From positions 1 to 20,312 of IMG/VR virus record IMGVR_UViG_3300025450_000157: a stretch of DNA of 20,312 nt; one strand, 5' to 3'. Shown here one piece after another: positions 1 through 6,785 of this stretch (position 1 is the first letter of the stretch; each line of letters begins with the position of its first letter). Origin of the DNA: a virus. Made by a program: the position numbers and the translations under genes. The notes under the pieces are model-generated. The model saw only the letters and a list, made by a program, of their open reading frames with translations. It did no database searches and was not told the DNA's origin.

Positions 1-63
1 CTTAATCCGCTCAGCGGGGGACATATCTTCTTCGTATGCGGTATCGCTAGGAGCGGTTGCCAT
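1..63 (-). CDS. Partial small protein, N-terminus only (runs off left edge)
   Basis: An ATG on the minus strand at 61-63 opens a frame of 21 codons that is still open at base 1. The visible residues begin MATAPSDTAYEEDMSPAERI and are acidic and hydrophilic. A purine-rich Shine-Dalgarno candidate (AAAGGTAAG) lies just upstream, inside the last codons of the preceding gene, whose stop ends 2 bases before this start. The tight spacing fits the late operon. Nothing in the visible part identifies a function. That a gene starts here is likely from the start, ribosome site and context, but it rests on only 21 codons. Confidence 0.55.
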   Translation of the reverse strand, partial: MATAPSDTAYEEDMSPAERIK

Positions 64-65
64 GA

Positions 66-257
66 TTACTTACCTTTAGCCTTACCACCACCGCACAGAG
101 CTTTAACAGCCTCGTGATGCAGTTTGTGGCCAGCGGAGTGTTTAGCAAAATGTTTGTGGTGTGCAACATGGCCACCGTCTTCGTGCATACCCATCGTGTC
201 GTCGTGGTGGGGCATTGAAGAAAACATTTTTGGTTCTTTCATCATTTCGTCTTTCAT
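66..257 (-). CDS. Small His/Met-rich protein of unknown function
   Basis: This is a 63-residue protein with 11 histidines, several as HH pairs, and about eight methionines. It ends in a basic Gly/Lys tail (CGGGKAKGK). AAGGA lies a few bases before the ATG, supporting the start. No known domain is recognised. The spaced His and Met residues could bind metal ions, but that is inference from composition. It lies at the distal end of the head gene operon beside other low-complexity basic proteins, so a minor virion or assembly role is possible. It has no signal peptide or membrane segment. Confidence 0.6.
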   Translation of the reverse strand: MKDEMMKEPKMFSSMPHHDDTMGMHEDGGHVAHHKHFAKHSAGHKLHHEAVKALCGGGKAKGK

Positions 258-266
258 GCTAGTTCC

Positions 267-986
267 TTATAGATAACGACCACGGGTGCGGCCTTTAGTT
301 GCAATACCATCTGGGCTGCTGTTGGTTTTAACTTTACCCATACTTGCTGGTTCCAAACGTGATTCTTTTTTAGCTGGACCTGCATCCATACGAGCAACTT
401 TACCCATTTTAGCGGGTTCCATACGAGCTTCTTTTACGCTGCCACCGCTAGCCATTTTGACCATTTCGGTTTTGCGAACTTTAGCCATGCCACCTGATTT
501 CATACCGAGCATCCCCATTTGTTTTGACTCAGGGACAATACCTTTTTTATCCACGCCTTTAGGTAGTTGTTTGTTCATCTCGGCTTGAATCTTGCCACCG
601 GCTGCATATTTTTTCACATCACCACCTTTTTTCAAGACGATCTTAGTACCTTTCTGGCCTTTGTGTTCTTGAGCATCATGCTCTTTGAACGCTTTCTTAA
701 TCATGGCAACATCTTGCTTCTTGTCAGCAGCCATTTCTTTTTTCATTTCAGATTTGGATTCTTTCATAACCCCACCTTTCTTAAATAAGTTCATTTCGCC
801 ATGATTAGTTTTAGGCTTATTAACACCTTGTAAATCAGGGCGGTTTACAGGGCCAAGTTTTTTTCCTTTATCTGCTTCCATGTAGTCTTCCCCAACAGCC
901 TTAGGAACACCTACTTTCTTTGCAAAATCAGGGTTATTTGCTACTGCTCGCATGAATCTGGCTTGTTTGTCGGATACGCTAGGCAT
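267..986 (-). CDS. Conserved low-complexity Lys/Met/Gly-rich phage protein
   Basis: This is a 239-residue basic protein read from the ATG at 984-986. GGAA precedes that start, and it avoids the overlap with the upstream gene that a TTG start at 1016 would cause. The N-terminus (MPSVSDKQARFMRAVANNP, followed by FAKKVGVPKAVGEDY and ADKG) resembles a short block I recall from many phage hypothetical proteins near structural genes. The rest is disordered-looking and lysine-rich with KKGG, SGG and AAGG patches. It contains an imperfect internal repeat, KEARMEPAKMGKV and KESRLEPASMGKV, about 20 residues apart, and ends ATKGRTRGRYL. The function is unknown. A virion-associated or DNA-binding role is possible from its charge and position only. 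Confidence 0.7.
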   Translation of the reverse strand: MPSVSDKQARFMRAVANNPDFAKKVGVPKAVGEDYMEADKGKKLGPVNRPDLQGVNKPKTNHGEMNLFKKGGVMKESKSEMKKEMAADKKQDVAMIKKAFKEHDAQEHKGQKGTKIVLKKGGDVKKYAAGGKIQAEMNKQLPKGVDKKGIVPESKQMGMLGMKSGGMAKVRKTEMVKMASGGSVKEARMEPAKMGKVARMDAGPAKKESRLEPASMGKVKTNSSPDGIATKGRTRGRYL

Positions 987-987
987 G

Positions 988-1236
988 TTATTTCCAGTGT
1001 GTTTTAACGAACTCAAGGGCTAAATATCCAACACCACACAAAGCTGACCAAGCCAAGCCACCAAGAGTCTTTTCAATAATGGCTTTGCGGAACTCTGCTC
1101 TTTTTGCTTCGTTCTCTATCGCCAATCTAACCCATTTAACTTCTTCTTCCGATAATGGATTACTCTCAACTGCCTGTTTAATAGCGTCCCTAACTAGATC
1201 AAGCAATTCGTTTTTAGTTAAGTTTTCGATGCTCAT
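988..1236 (-). CDS. Small single-span membrane protein; holin candidate
   Basis: This is an 82-residue protein starting at the ATG at 1234-1236, with GGTGGA placed well upstream; a GTG at 1246-1248 is the alternative start. The first 60 residues are charged and helical, with an SEEEVKWVRLAIENEAKR segment. One hydrophobic span near the C-terminus (LGGLAWSALCGVGYLALEFV) is followed by KTHWK. A charged amphipathic domain before a single C-terminal membrane span occurs in several small phage membrane proteins, including some holin-like ones. No endolysin is visible in this window to support a lysis cassette, so holin is only a candidate role. The stop is 1 base from the start of the next gene, consistent with co-translation. 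Confidence 0.65.
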   Translation of the reverse strand: MSIENLTKNELLDLVRDAIKQAVESNPLSEEEVKWVRLAIENEAKRAEFRKAIIEKTLGGLAWSALCGVGYLALEFVKTHWK

Positions 1237-1631
1237 TTGCAGTTCCACCGTTTAAGACTTGCCGCTTTCCTAGTGGGGCGACCTTTTTCATCTTTCATCG
1301 GGCCGGGCATACCGCTCATACGGGCACAAAACGACTTCTTACGTGGGCCACCTTCTGGCTGTGGCGCTTTCAAATGTGAACCTGTAGCAGCGTTATATTT
1401 GGCACGTCCTTTAGCAGTGAGTCCTGCACCTTGCGATACAGGTAATTTTTCCCCACGACCAACAGCAAGAGATACCCCACCCTTTTTCATTTTTGCAGTC
1501 TTTGCGGACTCTTCAAATGCTTTTGCAGTGGGGGCACCTTTACTACCCGGTTTACGCATCTTTTCACCGGAGCCTTCTTTAATACGCTCTTGCTTAGCGT
1601 GAATATTAGCGTAAAGCCCGGGCTTAGCCAT
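1233..1631 (-). CDS. Conserved basic phage protein, DUF6321-like
   Basis: This is a 132-residue, strongly basic protein. Its C-terminal half carries a conserved-looking block: GLTAKGRAKYNAATGSHLKAP, a short linker, then KKSFCARMSGMPGPMKDEKG, ending in KAASLKRWNC. From memory this block is typical of a family found in many aquatic and marine phages (DUF6321 or similar; to be checked by HMM). The two cysteines (FCARM and WNC) seem to be fixed family features. The function is unknown. The gene overlaps its upstream neighbour by 8 bases and its downstream neighbour by 4, as expected in a compact late operon. The Shine-Dalgarno sequence before the first ATG is weak, so translational coupling is likely. 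Confidence 0.75.
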   Translation of the reverse strand: MAKPGLYANIHAKQERIKEGSGEKMRKPGSKGAPTAKAFEESAKTAKMKKGGVSLAVGRGEKLPVSQGAGLTAKGRAKYNAATGSHLKAPQPEGGPRKKSFCARMSGMPGPMKDEKGRPTRKAASLKRWNCK

Positions 1632-2130
1632 ACTGAATTGTCTGGTAGTTAATATTAGTCACAACAGCATAAATACCTAACTGAGCCAAAATACCTTCAC
1701 CAGAAAAAATAACTTGGAAAGGTTGAACTGCAGTGCCGGTATTGTAGCTAGTCATCCACCTACCAGTCGAATAAATACAAGCAGTGCCTCCAGCAATTGT
1801 GCCAGAGTTAATGTCTGTAACGGTAAATGTGTTTGCACCAGTTACAGTAACGATGTAGTTACCAGCGGTAGCAGACGACCCTGCAGCGGCAGCAAAAGTA
1901 AGGCCAATATTTTGACCCGAGGTTAAACCGTGAGCAGTTGCAGTTACAGTTACAATATTGCCAGAACGAGCATAAGTAGCCGATACCGGTGCAGTAACTG
2001 CATCAAAAATGTCGACGCTACCAGCAGTACCTGTACCAAGATAAATCAAGTTTTTTAGGCGAGTACGCCCTGCAGCCATAAGTCCAGACCCCGTAAGGTG
2101 CGAACTTTTTACGTCATATTGCATCGTCAT
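1624..2130 (-). CDS. Putative virion structural protein, beta-rich
   Basis: This is a 168-residue protein with an excellent ribosome site (AGGAG, 7 bases from the ATG). The N-terminus (MTMQYDVKSSHLTGSGLMAA) is followed by a Thr/Val/Ala/Gly-rich beta-type middle. That middle includes ATAHGLTSGQNIGL and NYIVTVTGANTFTVTD, a pattern common in Ig-like or fibre and decoration domains of phage virion proteins. The C-terminal part (about 125-168) is richer in aromatic and hydrophobic residues. It lies downstream of the capsid genes, separated from the next gene upstream by a weak terminator-like hairpin. A head-decoration or fibre-like virion component is most likely, from composition and context; no specific family was recognised. 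Confidence 0.65.
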   Translation of the reverse strand: MTMQYDVKSSHLTGSGLMAAGRTRLKNLIYLGTGTAGSVDIFDAVTAPVSATYARSGNIVTVTATAHGLTSGQNIGLTFAAAAGSSATAGNYIVTVTGANTFTVTDINSGTIAGGTACIYSTGRWMTSYNTGTAVQPFQVIFSGEGILAQLGIYAVVTNINYQTIQYG

Positions 2131-2146
2131 AATTAATCTCCTAAAT

Positions 2147-2170
2147 CAAAGAAAGGGGCCATAGCCCCTG
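2147..2170 (-). terminator. Weak rho-independent terminator-like hairpin
   Basis: In the minus-strand transcript a 6-bp stem AGGGGC/GCCCCT with a 4-base loop is followed by TTTCTTTG. It lies between the stop of the 238-residue protein and the ribosome site of the next gene. The U-tract is interrupted, so partial termination or 3'-end protection of the upstream message is more likely than complete termination. Confidence 0.45.
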
Positions 2171-2179
2171 CGGGATTAA

Positions 2180-2896
2180 TTAATCGAGGTTGCCGTATGG
2201 GTATGTAGTCGTGGTACCGATGCTGCCATCAAGCTGGGTGTAACGAACGGTGAAGTAAAACTTACCGCCAGTAATTGGGCCAGCTAAGGAAGTACCCACA
2301 ATAGCTACAGTAAACACAACCTGTGAAAGTTTAGAGGCATTGGGGTTTGTACCTGCGCCGTTAGAAACTAGAATGTCTGCGCTCGTGGACGCTTGGTTAG
2401 CTAGTTGAGTAGCGGTGAAAGTAGCCAATGACTGACGACCAACAGCAGGTGAAGTTAAAACTGCGGTGTTAGCATAAGCGGCTGTACCAGCGGCTGCAGT
2501 GTAGTTGTTCGATACATAAACAGTCGTCGAGGTCAACGTGCCGGTAGTAATAGCCGGAACAACACCGATATCTACAAAAATGTCGTTGATTGATGAACCG
2601 TAGGGCAGATACATAACTGCACCACGATAGATGTTTGTTGCCGAATCAGCAGGAATAGTTTGAGCTACTGATGGGTATACTGAAGAAGAAGGTTGATAAA
2701 CAACAGCGTTTAAGTTAGGTATGCCGTTAGCATTAACAAACTGACCAGAAGCACCGCCGTAGTTAGCCGAGCCGTTAGTGGTAACAGTTAAATCAATGTC
2801 TGCTGCTTGTACTAAATCTGTGTAACCGACGTTACGTAAAGCGCCGAAACGCTGATCGCCAGATAGAATTGGACCTTCGAAGGTAGCGCGAGCCAT
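2180..2896 (-). CDS. Putative virion structural protein (head/decoration type)
   Basis: This is a 238-residue protein beginning MARATFEGPILSGDQRFGAL and continuing RNVGYTDLVQAA. That N-terminus resembles one I recall from structural proteins of aquatic tailed phages. The body is rich in Thr, Ser, Ala, Asn and Val with few charges, typical of an all-beta virion protein, and includes a short FTVRYTQLDGSIGTTTT segment near the end. AAGGA precedes the ATG. The gene follows the major capsid gene after a terminator and probable promoter, so it may be transcribed at higher or separate levels. A decoration or head-associated role is inferred; tail location cannot be excluded. Confidence 0.65.
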   Translation of the reverse strand: MARATFEGPILSGDQRFGALRNVGYTDLVQAADIDLTVTTNGSANYGGASGQFVNANGIPNLNAVVYQPSSSVYPSVAQTIPADSATNIYRGAVMYLPYGSSINDIFVDIGVVPAITTGTLTSTTVYVSNNYTAAAGTAAYANTAVLTSPAVGRQSLATFTATQLANQASTSADILVSNGAGTNPNASKLSQVVFTVAIVGTSLAGPITGGKFYFTVRYTQLDGSIGTTTTYPYGNLD

Positions 2897-2981
2897 AATA
2901 ATTCCTTATGCAAAAGTACCTTACCAATCGTTGCATCGTCTGCTGGGGCAGTCAAGTAAGGTATAAATCCCAGATATGCTA

Positions 2982-3009
2982 ATAATACACCAAAATAAAG
3001 TATGTGCAA
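2982..3009 (-). promoter_or_regulatory. Probable sigma70-type promoter for downstream virion genes
   Basis: Reading the minus strand, TTGCAC (3004-3009) and TATTAT (2982-2987) are separated by 16 bases. The -10 matches the consensus at five of six positions and the -35 only at TTG. It lies directly after the terminator that follows the capsid gene and about 85 bases before the next start codon. That is where a new promoter would be needed to express the next two virion genes. Confidence 0.45.
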
Positions 3010-3020
3010 GTAATTTACAC

Positions 3021-3058
3021 AAAAAAGCAAGCCCCCCAACCTTGTGAGCTAGGGGGCT
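3021..3058 (-). terminator. Rho-independent terminator after the major capsid gene
   Basis: In the minus-strand transcript a 7-bp GC-rich stem AGCCCCC/GGGGGCT (3052-3058 with 3030-3036) encloses a 15-base loop. It is followed by TTGC and six Ts. It starts about 30 bases after the capsid stop codon. A strong terminator just after a major capsid gene is a common phage arrangement. Confidence 0.8.
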
Positions 3059-3090
3059 GCGACTAACCACCGAAGTAGTTAGCGGGGCAC

Positions 3091-4008
3091 TTAGAACGAA
3101 CCTGACGAACCCCAAGCACCGAGCGGATCAGACCAGCCGAAGCTGTAACGCTCGCGTGACTTGTAACGTACGTTGCCAGTGTCGAAATCGCCGTCCATAC
3201 TGTTTTGCAGCGGAGTACGAACGAAGTGCTTCAGACCGTTAGGAACGTCGGTCAACAAGAACCATGCGTTAACGTCGGTCAAAAAGTGGTTAACAGTGTA
3301 ACCTTCTGGAACAGTGCCGTTGTTGTTAATGGCGCTGATATCGTTGTTGTTTGTACCAACACGGAGTTTGGTTTCCAACAGACGGGTAGCAACGAACATC
3401 AATGAAGGAGGCACAACCAGTTTGCGTGGCTTAGCAGCGATCAACAGACCGCGTTCATCAGTCCATGCAGCGATCTGAATAACGGCAGCTTCCAAAGAAG
3501 TTTCGTTAAGATCAACAGGGGTTGATGGGGTGTTGGCGTTGGTACCACCAGAAACGAGCGGGTGTGCAGTGTTGAACAGGGAAACGCCGTCACCGCCGTT
3601 GTATTGGCCGTTGGTGTTAAAACCGTTGTTCAGAACCGAAGCACCTTTAACTTGCTTGGTGTAAGCCATAGCACGAGCCAATGACTTGGTGTAACGAGCT
3701 GACAAAGAATCGTAGAGGTTATCTTCAATTGCTTCTTCAGTGATCGAAAAACCAAGGGCAATGGTTTCGTGTGAGTAACGAGTCGTCCAAGCTTCTTGCG
3801 CGTTATCGTAAGCGATAGCAGCACCTTCAGACTTGACTGGAGCAGCGGAGAAACCCGACAACTTCGTTTCTTCTTCGAACGAACGCTCTGAAGATTCGAT
3901 TTCGTAGAGTTCTTTATGCTCTTCGCCGTAACGTGCATATTCAAGACCAAACAATGCGTTCAGGCCGGGGAGTAGCTCTTTAAGGAGCTGCGAACGTGAA
4001 ATAGCCAT
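3091..4008 (-). CDS. Major capsid protein (HK97 fold, Mu gpT-like)
   Basis: This is a 305-residue protein of the size expected for a phage major head subunit. The N-terminus (MAISRSQLLKELLPGLNALF) leads into an acidic segment (SSERSFEEETKLSGF), then the AIAYDNAQEAWTTRYSHETI block and ITEEAIEDNLYDSL. This order resembles the Mu gpT-type major head proteins as I remember them. The C-terminus has YKSRERYSFGWSDPLGAW, also typical of such capsid proteins. It would form the icosahedral shell. GGAGC lies just upstream of the ATG. It follows the scaffold-like and two capsid-associated genes, and a strong terminator closes the unit. No separate protease gene or obvious cleaved N-terminal delta domain is seen here. 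The assignment rests on motif pattern, size and gene order; a structure prediction would confirm the fold. Confidence 0.85.
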   Translation of the reverse strand: MAISRSQLLKELLPGLNALFGLEYARYGEEHKELYEIESSERSFEEETKLSGFSAAPVKSEGAAIAYDNAQEAWTTRYSHETIALGFSITEEAIEDNLYDSLSARYTKSLARAMAYTKQVKGASVLNNGFNTNGQYNGGDGVSLFNTAHPLVSGGTNANTPSTPVDLNETSLEAAVIQIAAWTDERGLLIAAKPRKLVVPPSLMFVATRLLETKLRVGTNNNDISAINNNGTVPEGYTVNHFLTDVNAWFLLTDVPNGLKHFVRTPLQNSMDGDFDTGNVRYKSRERYSFGWSDPLGAWGSSGSF

Positions 4009-4022
4009 TTTCTAGCTCCTTA

Positions 4023-4679
4023 TTAGTTAGAGGTACCAGCTGACTGGTAGTACGAGTGAACGCCAAAGTTTAACTTGACGATACAATCCGTATACGCATC
4101 ACCGGGGTTGGATGGGAAGTTGCCACCGAACGAAGAGTTGGCGTTAACCAAGTCAACGATCTTACATGCCAAGGCACTGGTGTTAGCAGCCGAAGAAGCC
4201 AACGCAACAACCGAGTTACCAGTCGTGGTGTTAACAGTCGTCGAACCCGTACCAGCCGTGAAGTTGGCCAGAGCAATGGTCTTACCGATAGAAGCAACGG
4301 TAATCGAACCAAGCGATTGCACTTGGAACAGTGCATCTGGATCATCCATCACACGAATGTAGATGTTGGTGTAGCCAGCGGTTACTGCGTTAGCAGGTAG
4401 ATACTGAGCATACAAAGGATAGCCAAGCTGTTGACCAGCCAACTGATAACGGACGCCAACGCACACACCGACGATACCGGCAGTAGAAGTGGTAGGAGTA
4501 GACGTTACAACAGTAGGTTGACCTGCAACTGAGGCACCGAGTTGAACTAAGTCACCGAAACCGATAGGAGCGGTGTTGTTTGTGGTCAGCAAAATTTCGC
4601 GGATAACACCGCCGTTAAATGCTTGACCGCCGATCAGGTTAATCGGCTTTAGCCCATAGGGGCTGGATACTGTAGCCAT
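4023..4679 (-). CDS. Capsid-associated structural protein (decoration type)
   Basis: This is a 218-residue, Thr/Ser/Ala/Gly/Val-rich protein with few charges. It begins MATVSSPYGLKPINLIGGQA, an N-terminus I recall from phage structural proteins encoded just before the major capsid gene. The middle (IVGVCVGVRYQLAGQQLGYP, then YTNIYIRVMDDPDALFQVQS) is beta-type, and the C-terminus has VKLNFGVHSYYQSAG. It lies 14 bases upstream of the capsid gene, with AGGTC near the expected ribosome-site position. A head-decoration or shell-stabilising role is inferred from position and composition. No catalytic motif is visible. Confidence 0.7.
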   Translation of the reverse strand: MATVSSPYGLKPINLIGGQAFNGGVIREILLTTNNTAPIGFGDLVQLGASVAGQPTVVTSTPTTSTAGIVGVCVGVRYQLAGQQLGYPLYAQYLPANAVTAGYTNIYIRVMDDPDALFQVQSLGSITVASIGKTIALANFTAGTGSTTVNTTTGNSVVALASSAANTSALACKIVDLVNANSSFGGNFPSNPGDAYTDCIVKLNFGVHSYYQSAGTSN

Positions 4680-4702
4680 TTAAGACCTCCGAAAGAGAAT
4701 TT

Positions 4703-5149
4703 TTATTTACCCTTTCCGAAAGTGACTTTGGTAGACCGTTCTTTGAACAGTTTCATACGTGGGTCCTCATCACGGAAAAAGTTGTTATCTACCGATTCCA
4801 TCTGAGAAGTAGACATGCGCTCATAAAAAGCAGCACGTTGTTCCATCATCTCTTTTGGCGCTCGGCAAAGTACTAAACCACCAACTTCAATTGAACCTTT
4901 AAACTGGCCATCGATGGCCGCGTGGGTCATAAGCTCAGGATAGTCTTCTGCCTTTACAGGTTCAAACCCCTCCCTACGCCGTCCAGAAAGATTCATTGGA
5001 TCAGCTTCGCCCATAGTAGAAAAACGTACGTATCTATGAACCCAGCCTTCTCTAGGATTAGGCATTGGCAGTGTCTCGGGCGGTGCCCAAGTGTTCACGG
5101 GACGGGCTTCTAGTTCACGTAAATCTAAATCACGGTTAGGCTTAACCAT
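4703..5149 (-). CDS. Conserved phage head-region protein of unknown function
   Basis: This is a 148-residue charged protein with a conserved-looking core: GWVHRYVRFSTMGEADPMNL, then EGFEPVKAEDYPEL and VGGLVLCRAPKEMMEQR. The C-terminus is basic (STKVTFGKGK). I recall similar proteins between scaffold and capsid genes of aquatic phages, without a known function. The start codon overlaps the stop of the scaffold-like gene (TAATG), and GGAG lies 7 bases upstream inside that gene, so the two are translationally coupled. A minor head or assembly role is inferred from this coupling. No membrane span or signal peptide is seen. Confidence 0.7.
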   Translation of the reverse strand: MVKPNRDLDLRELEARPVNTWAPPETLPMPNPREGWVHRYVRFSTMGEADPMNLSGRRREGFEPVKAEDYPELMTHAAIDGQFKGSIEVGGLVLCRAPKEMMEQRAAFYERMSTSQMESVDNNFFRDEDPRMKLFKERSTKVTFGKGK

Positions 5150-6192
5150 TATCTTTCTCCATTAATTTGTTCGGCAACCTTGCGGGCGTAAAGCTCAAGT
5201 GGTACTCCTAGGCGTTTTGCAATTTGCACCTGTGTTGGAGTCAATTGAACTTTCTTTGGTGCTGTAGAACGAGTAGCAGGTGCTACTACATTAGCTGCAG
5301 GCTTTGCGCGGCGTTGAGGTTTAGTCTCTACCGGTGGTGTTTCTTCTTGGCTCCCGAAATAATCGGGGAATCTTTTTTGGATTGTACTACTAATTTTTTC
5401 ATAGTACTCATCCGAACCTACATATTTGTCGCCAAACTCCCTTGCAAGGCGATTATGAATGGTAATTGCAAGCCCAGTCATCTCATCTTCTTCAGGAGTT
5501 TCGCCACCATACCAAGAGTTTTCTTCCAACCACTTACCCAGTTTTGGGTCTTGTTGTGGCTCTGGAGTGTACTCAGGTACTTGAACAGGTACTTCTTTTA
5601 CTTCAATAGGTCGTAGGTTTTTAACTTTATCAACCTTAAGCGCTGCTTCCGCCATACGTTGTTGGGCTTCGGCAAGGGCTTCACCGTCACCACTATCGTA
5701 GGCTTCTTTAAACGCTTTTTTAGCTGCAGCTAGTTCAATATCTGCGCCGTTCTTGCCTTGCTCGATGAAAATCTTACTGCCTTCGTGTAGCTGTTCTTGA
5801 GTTTTTTTCAACTCATCAGCTAGTACTTTAGCAGCACGGATTGCTTCATCACGCATGCGCTGGGCTTCTTCTTTCGCACGACGTTCATCGTGGTAGCCTT
5901 TACCCAACTTCTTGATACGCTTTTGAACTTTCTCGTCATAAGACTCAAGCTCGTCGTCCGTTACAGGCTCCGGAGGTGTCGCCATAGGTTTGCGCCCACG
6001 GTCTTTCTCTGGTGTATCGTCAACAATCTCAATGTCTAACTCAGACTCGTTTTCAATCACCGCAGGTTTTGCATCTTGCTTTTCCTGCTTAGTTTCAACT
6101 TCATCTGGAAACTCAAACGTATCAGGCTGGGCACCGGCTGGAACCATACCACCTTTACCGTCATAGACGGCTACGTATTCTTCTGTTGCCAT
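5149..6192 (-). CDS. Putative capsid scaffolding protein
   Basis: This is a 347-residue, highly charged protein. Residues 1-80 are acidic and Pro-rich (EFPDEVETKQEKQ, ELDIEIVDDTPEKD). Residues about 85-200 are a long Glu/Lys/Ala-rich helix with coiled-coil character (KVQKRIKKLGKGYHDERRAK onward). A Pro-rich linker follows, and the C-terminus has a compact helical segment (LTPTQVQIAKRLGVPLELYA). An acidic coiled-coil protein placed just before the capsid genes with a small C-terminal helical motif is the classical scaffold layout, where the C-terminus binds capsid subunits. No protease triad was seen, so it is not an obvious protease-scaffold fusion. Assigned by architecture and position. Confidence 0.7.
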   Translation of the reverse strand: MATEEYVAVYDGKGGMVPAGAQPDTFEFPDEVETKQEKQDAKPAVIENESELDIEIVDDTPEKDRGRKPMATPPEPVTDDELESYDEKVQKRIKKLGKGYHDERRAKEEAQRMRDEAIRAAKVLADELKKTQEQLHEGSKIFIEQGKNGADIELAAAKKAFKEAYDSGDGEALAEAQQRMAEAALKVDKVKNLRPIEVKEVPVQVPEYTPEPQQDPKLGKWLEENSWYGGETPEEDEMTGLAITIHNRLAREFGDKYVGSDEYYEKISSTIQKRFPDYFGSQEETPPVETKPQRRAKPAANVVAPATRSTAPKKVQLTPTQVQIAKRLGVPLELYARKVAEQINGER

Positions 6193-6202
6193 TTATTGCT
6201 CC

Positions 6203-6604
6203 TTATGCACGGCTAATGCCGCGAGGGTCTTGCACTACGGCCTCTACGGAGTCATCGTTAATAATCCTGAATTCCTGACCGTGAATCTTAATGCGTGATC
6301 CTGAGTTAGGGCGGATTAAAACGAAGTCACCTTCTTTACATAGCGGACCGCTTGGGAAGCGCTCTTTATCTACGTAAGCATCGGGGCCAATGGAAACAAC
6401 AAATAAGACAGGGGACAATACTTCTTCGTAATGCTTAGACATTTCTGCCTTCACAAGTCCGCTTTCGTATTCGTTGTCTGCTGCCGGAACCATACATAAA
6501 ATATGATATCCAGCGGGTTTGGGTAACTGTGTTGCTTTCTGTTCTTGCTTTTCAGGCAATTGAGAAATATTACCCATTGCGTCACTAATTAATAGCTCAG
6601 CCAT
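6203..6604 (-). CDS. GroES-like co-chaperonin (Cpn10 fold)
   Basis: This is a 133-residue protein. Residues 30-54 (GYHILCMVPAADNEYESGLV) match the start of the Cpn10 barrel and its mobile loop. A strand pair follows (VLFVVSIGPDAYVDKERFPS), then the typical KEGDFVLIRPNSGSRIKIHG and a C-terminal EFRIINDDSVEAVV, equivalent to the closing strand of GroES. GroES itself has about 97 residues; this one has about 29 extra at the N-terminus and a longer mid loop. Phage co-chaperonins such as T4 gp31 replace host GroES on GroEL to fold the capsid protein, and the location between portal and capsid genes suits that role. It overlaps the upstream 62-residue gene by 8 bases. The fold is well supported; the GroEL partnership is inference. 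Confidence 0.78.
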   Translation of the reverse strand: MAELLISDAMGNISQLPEKQEQKATQLPKPAGYHILCMVPAADNEYESGLVKAEMSKHYEEVLSPVLFVVSIGPDAYVDKERFPSGPLCKEGDFVLIRPNSGSRIKIHGQEFRIINDDSVEAVVQDPRGISRA

Positions 6605-6785
6605 TATCGTCCTCTAGTTTTTGCTCGCGGTCTTTGATTAAATCAATAGCAAGGGCAAGACCACGGATAACCCCTGTTACATGCTTATACTCGTCAAAAC
6701 TTTGGCAATTGCCTGCGGCAATGAATTCGGATTTGTTATCCACTTCTTTCTTTAGCTCGAAACGAAGATATTCGTATTCGGTCAT
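6597..6785 (-). CDS. Small conserved phage protein between portal and co-chaperonin
   Basis: This is a 62-residue, mostly helical charged protein: MTEYEYLRFELKKEVDNKSE, then NCQSFDEYKHVTGVIRGLAL and a KDREQKLEDDNG tail. I recall similar small proteins next to portal genes in aquatic phages, without known function. Its start overlaps the portal stop (ATGA-type) and its end overlaps the GroES-like gene by 8 bases, so all three are probably translated in a coupled way. An assembly or packaging accessory role is plausible from position only. Confidence 0.65.
   Translation of the reverse strand: MTEYEYLRFELKKEVDNKSEFIAAGNCQSFDEYKHVTGVIRGLALAIDLIKDREQKLEDDNG

Noticed and set aside
987-1016. TTG start that would lengthen the 239-residue protein by 10 residues
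   Set aside because: It overlaps the upstream gene, while the ATG at 986 has a ribosome site and a conserved-looking N-terminus.
2812-3115. Two minus-strand frames covering the gap after the capsid gene
   Set aside because: They overlap the terminator, the promoter and the ends of real genes, and have no good ribosome site.
5224-5616. Plus-strand open frame (130 codons) opposite the scaffold-like gene
   Set aside because: Its Cys/Phe/Leu-rich composition is typical of an antisense shadow, and the opposite gene is well supported.
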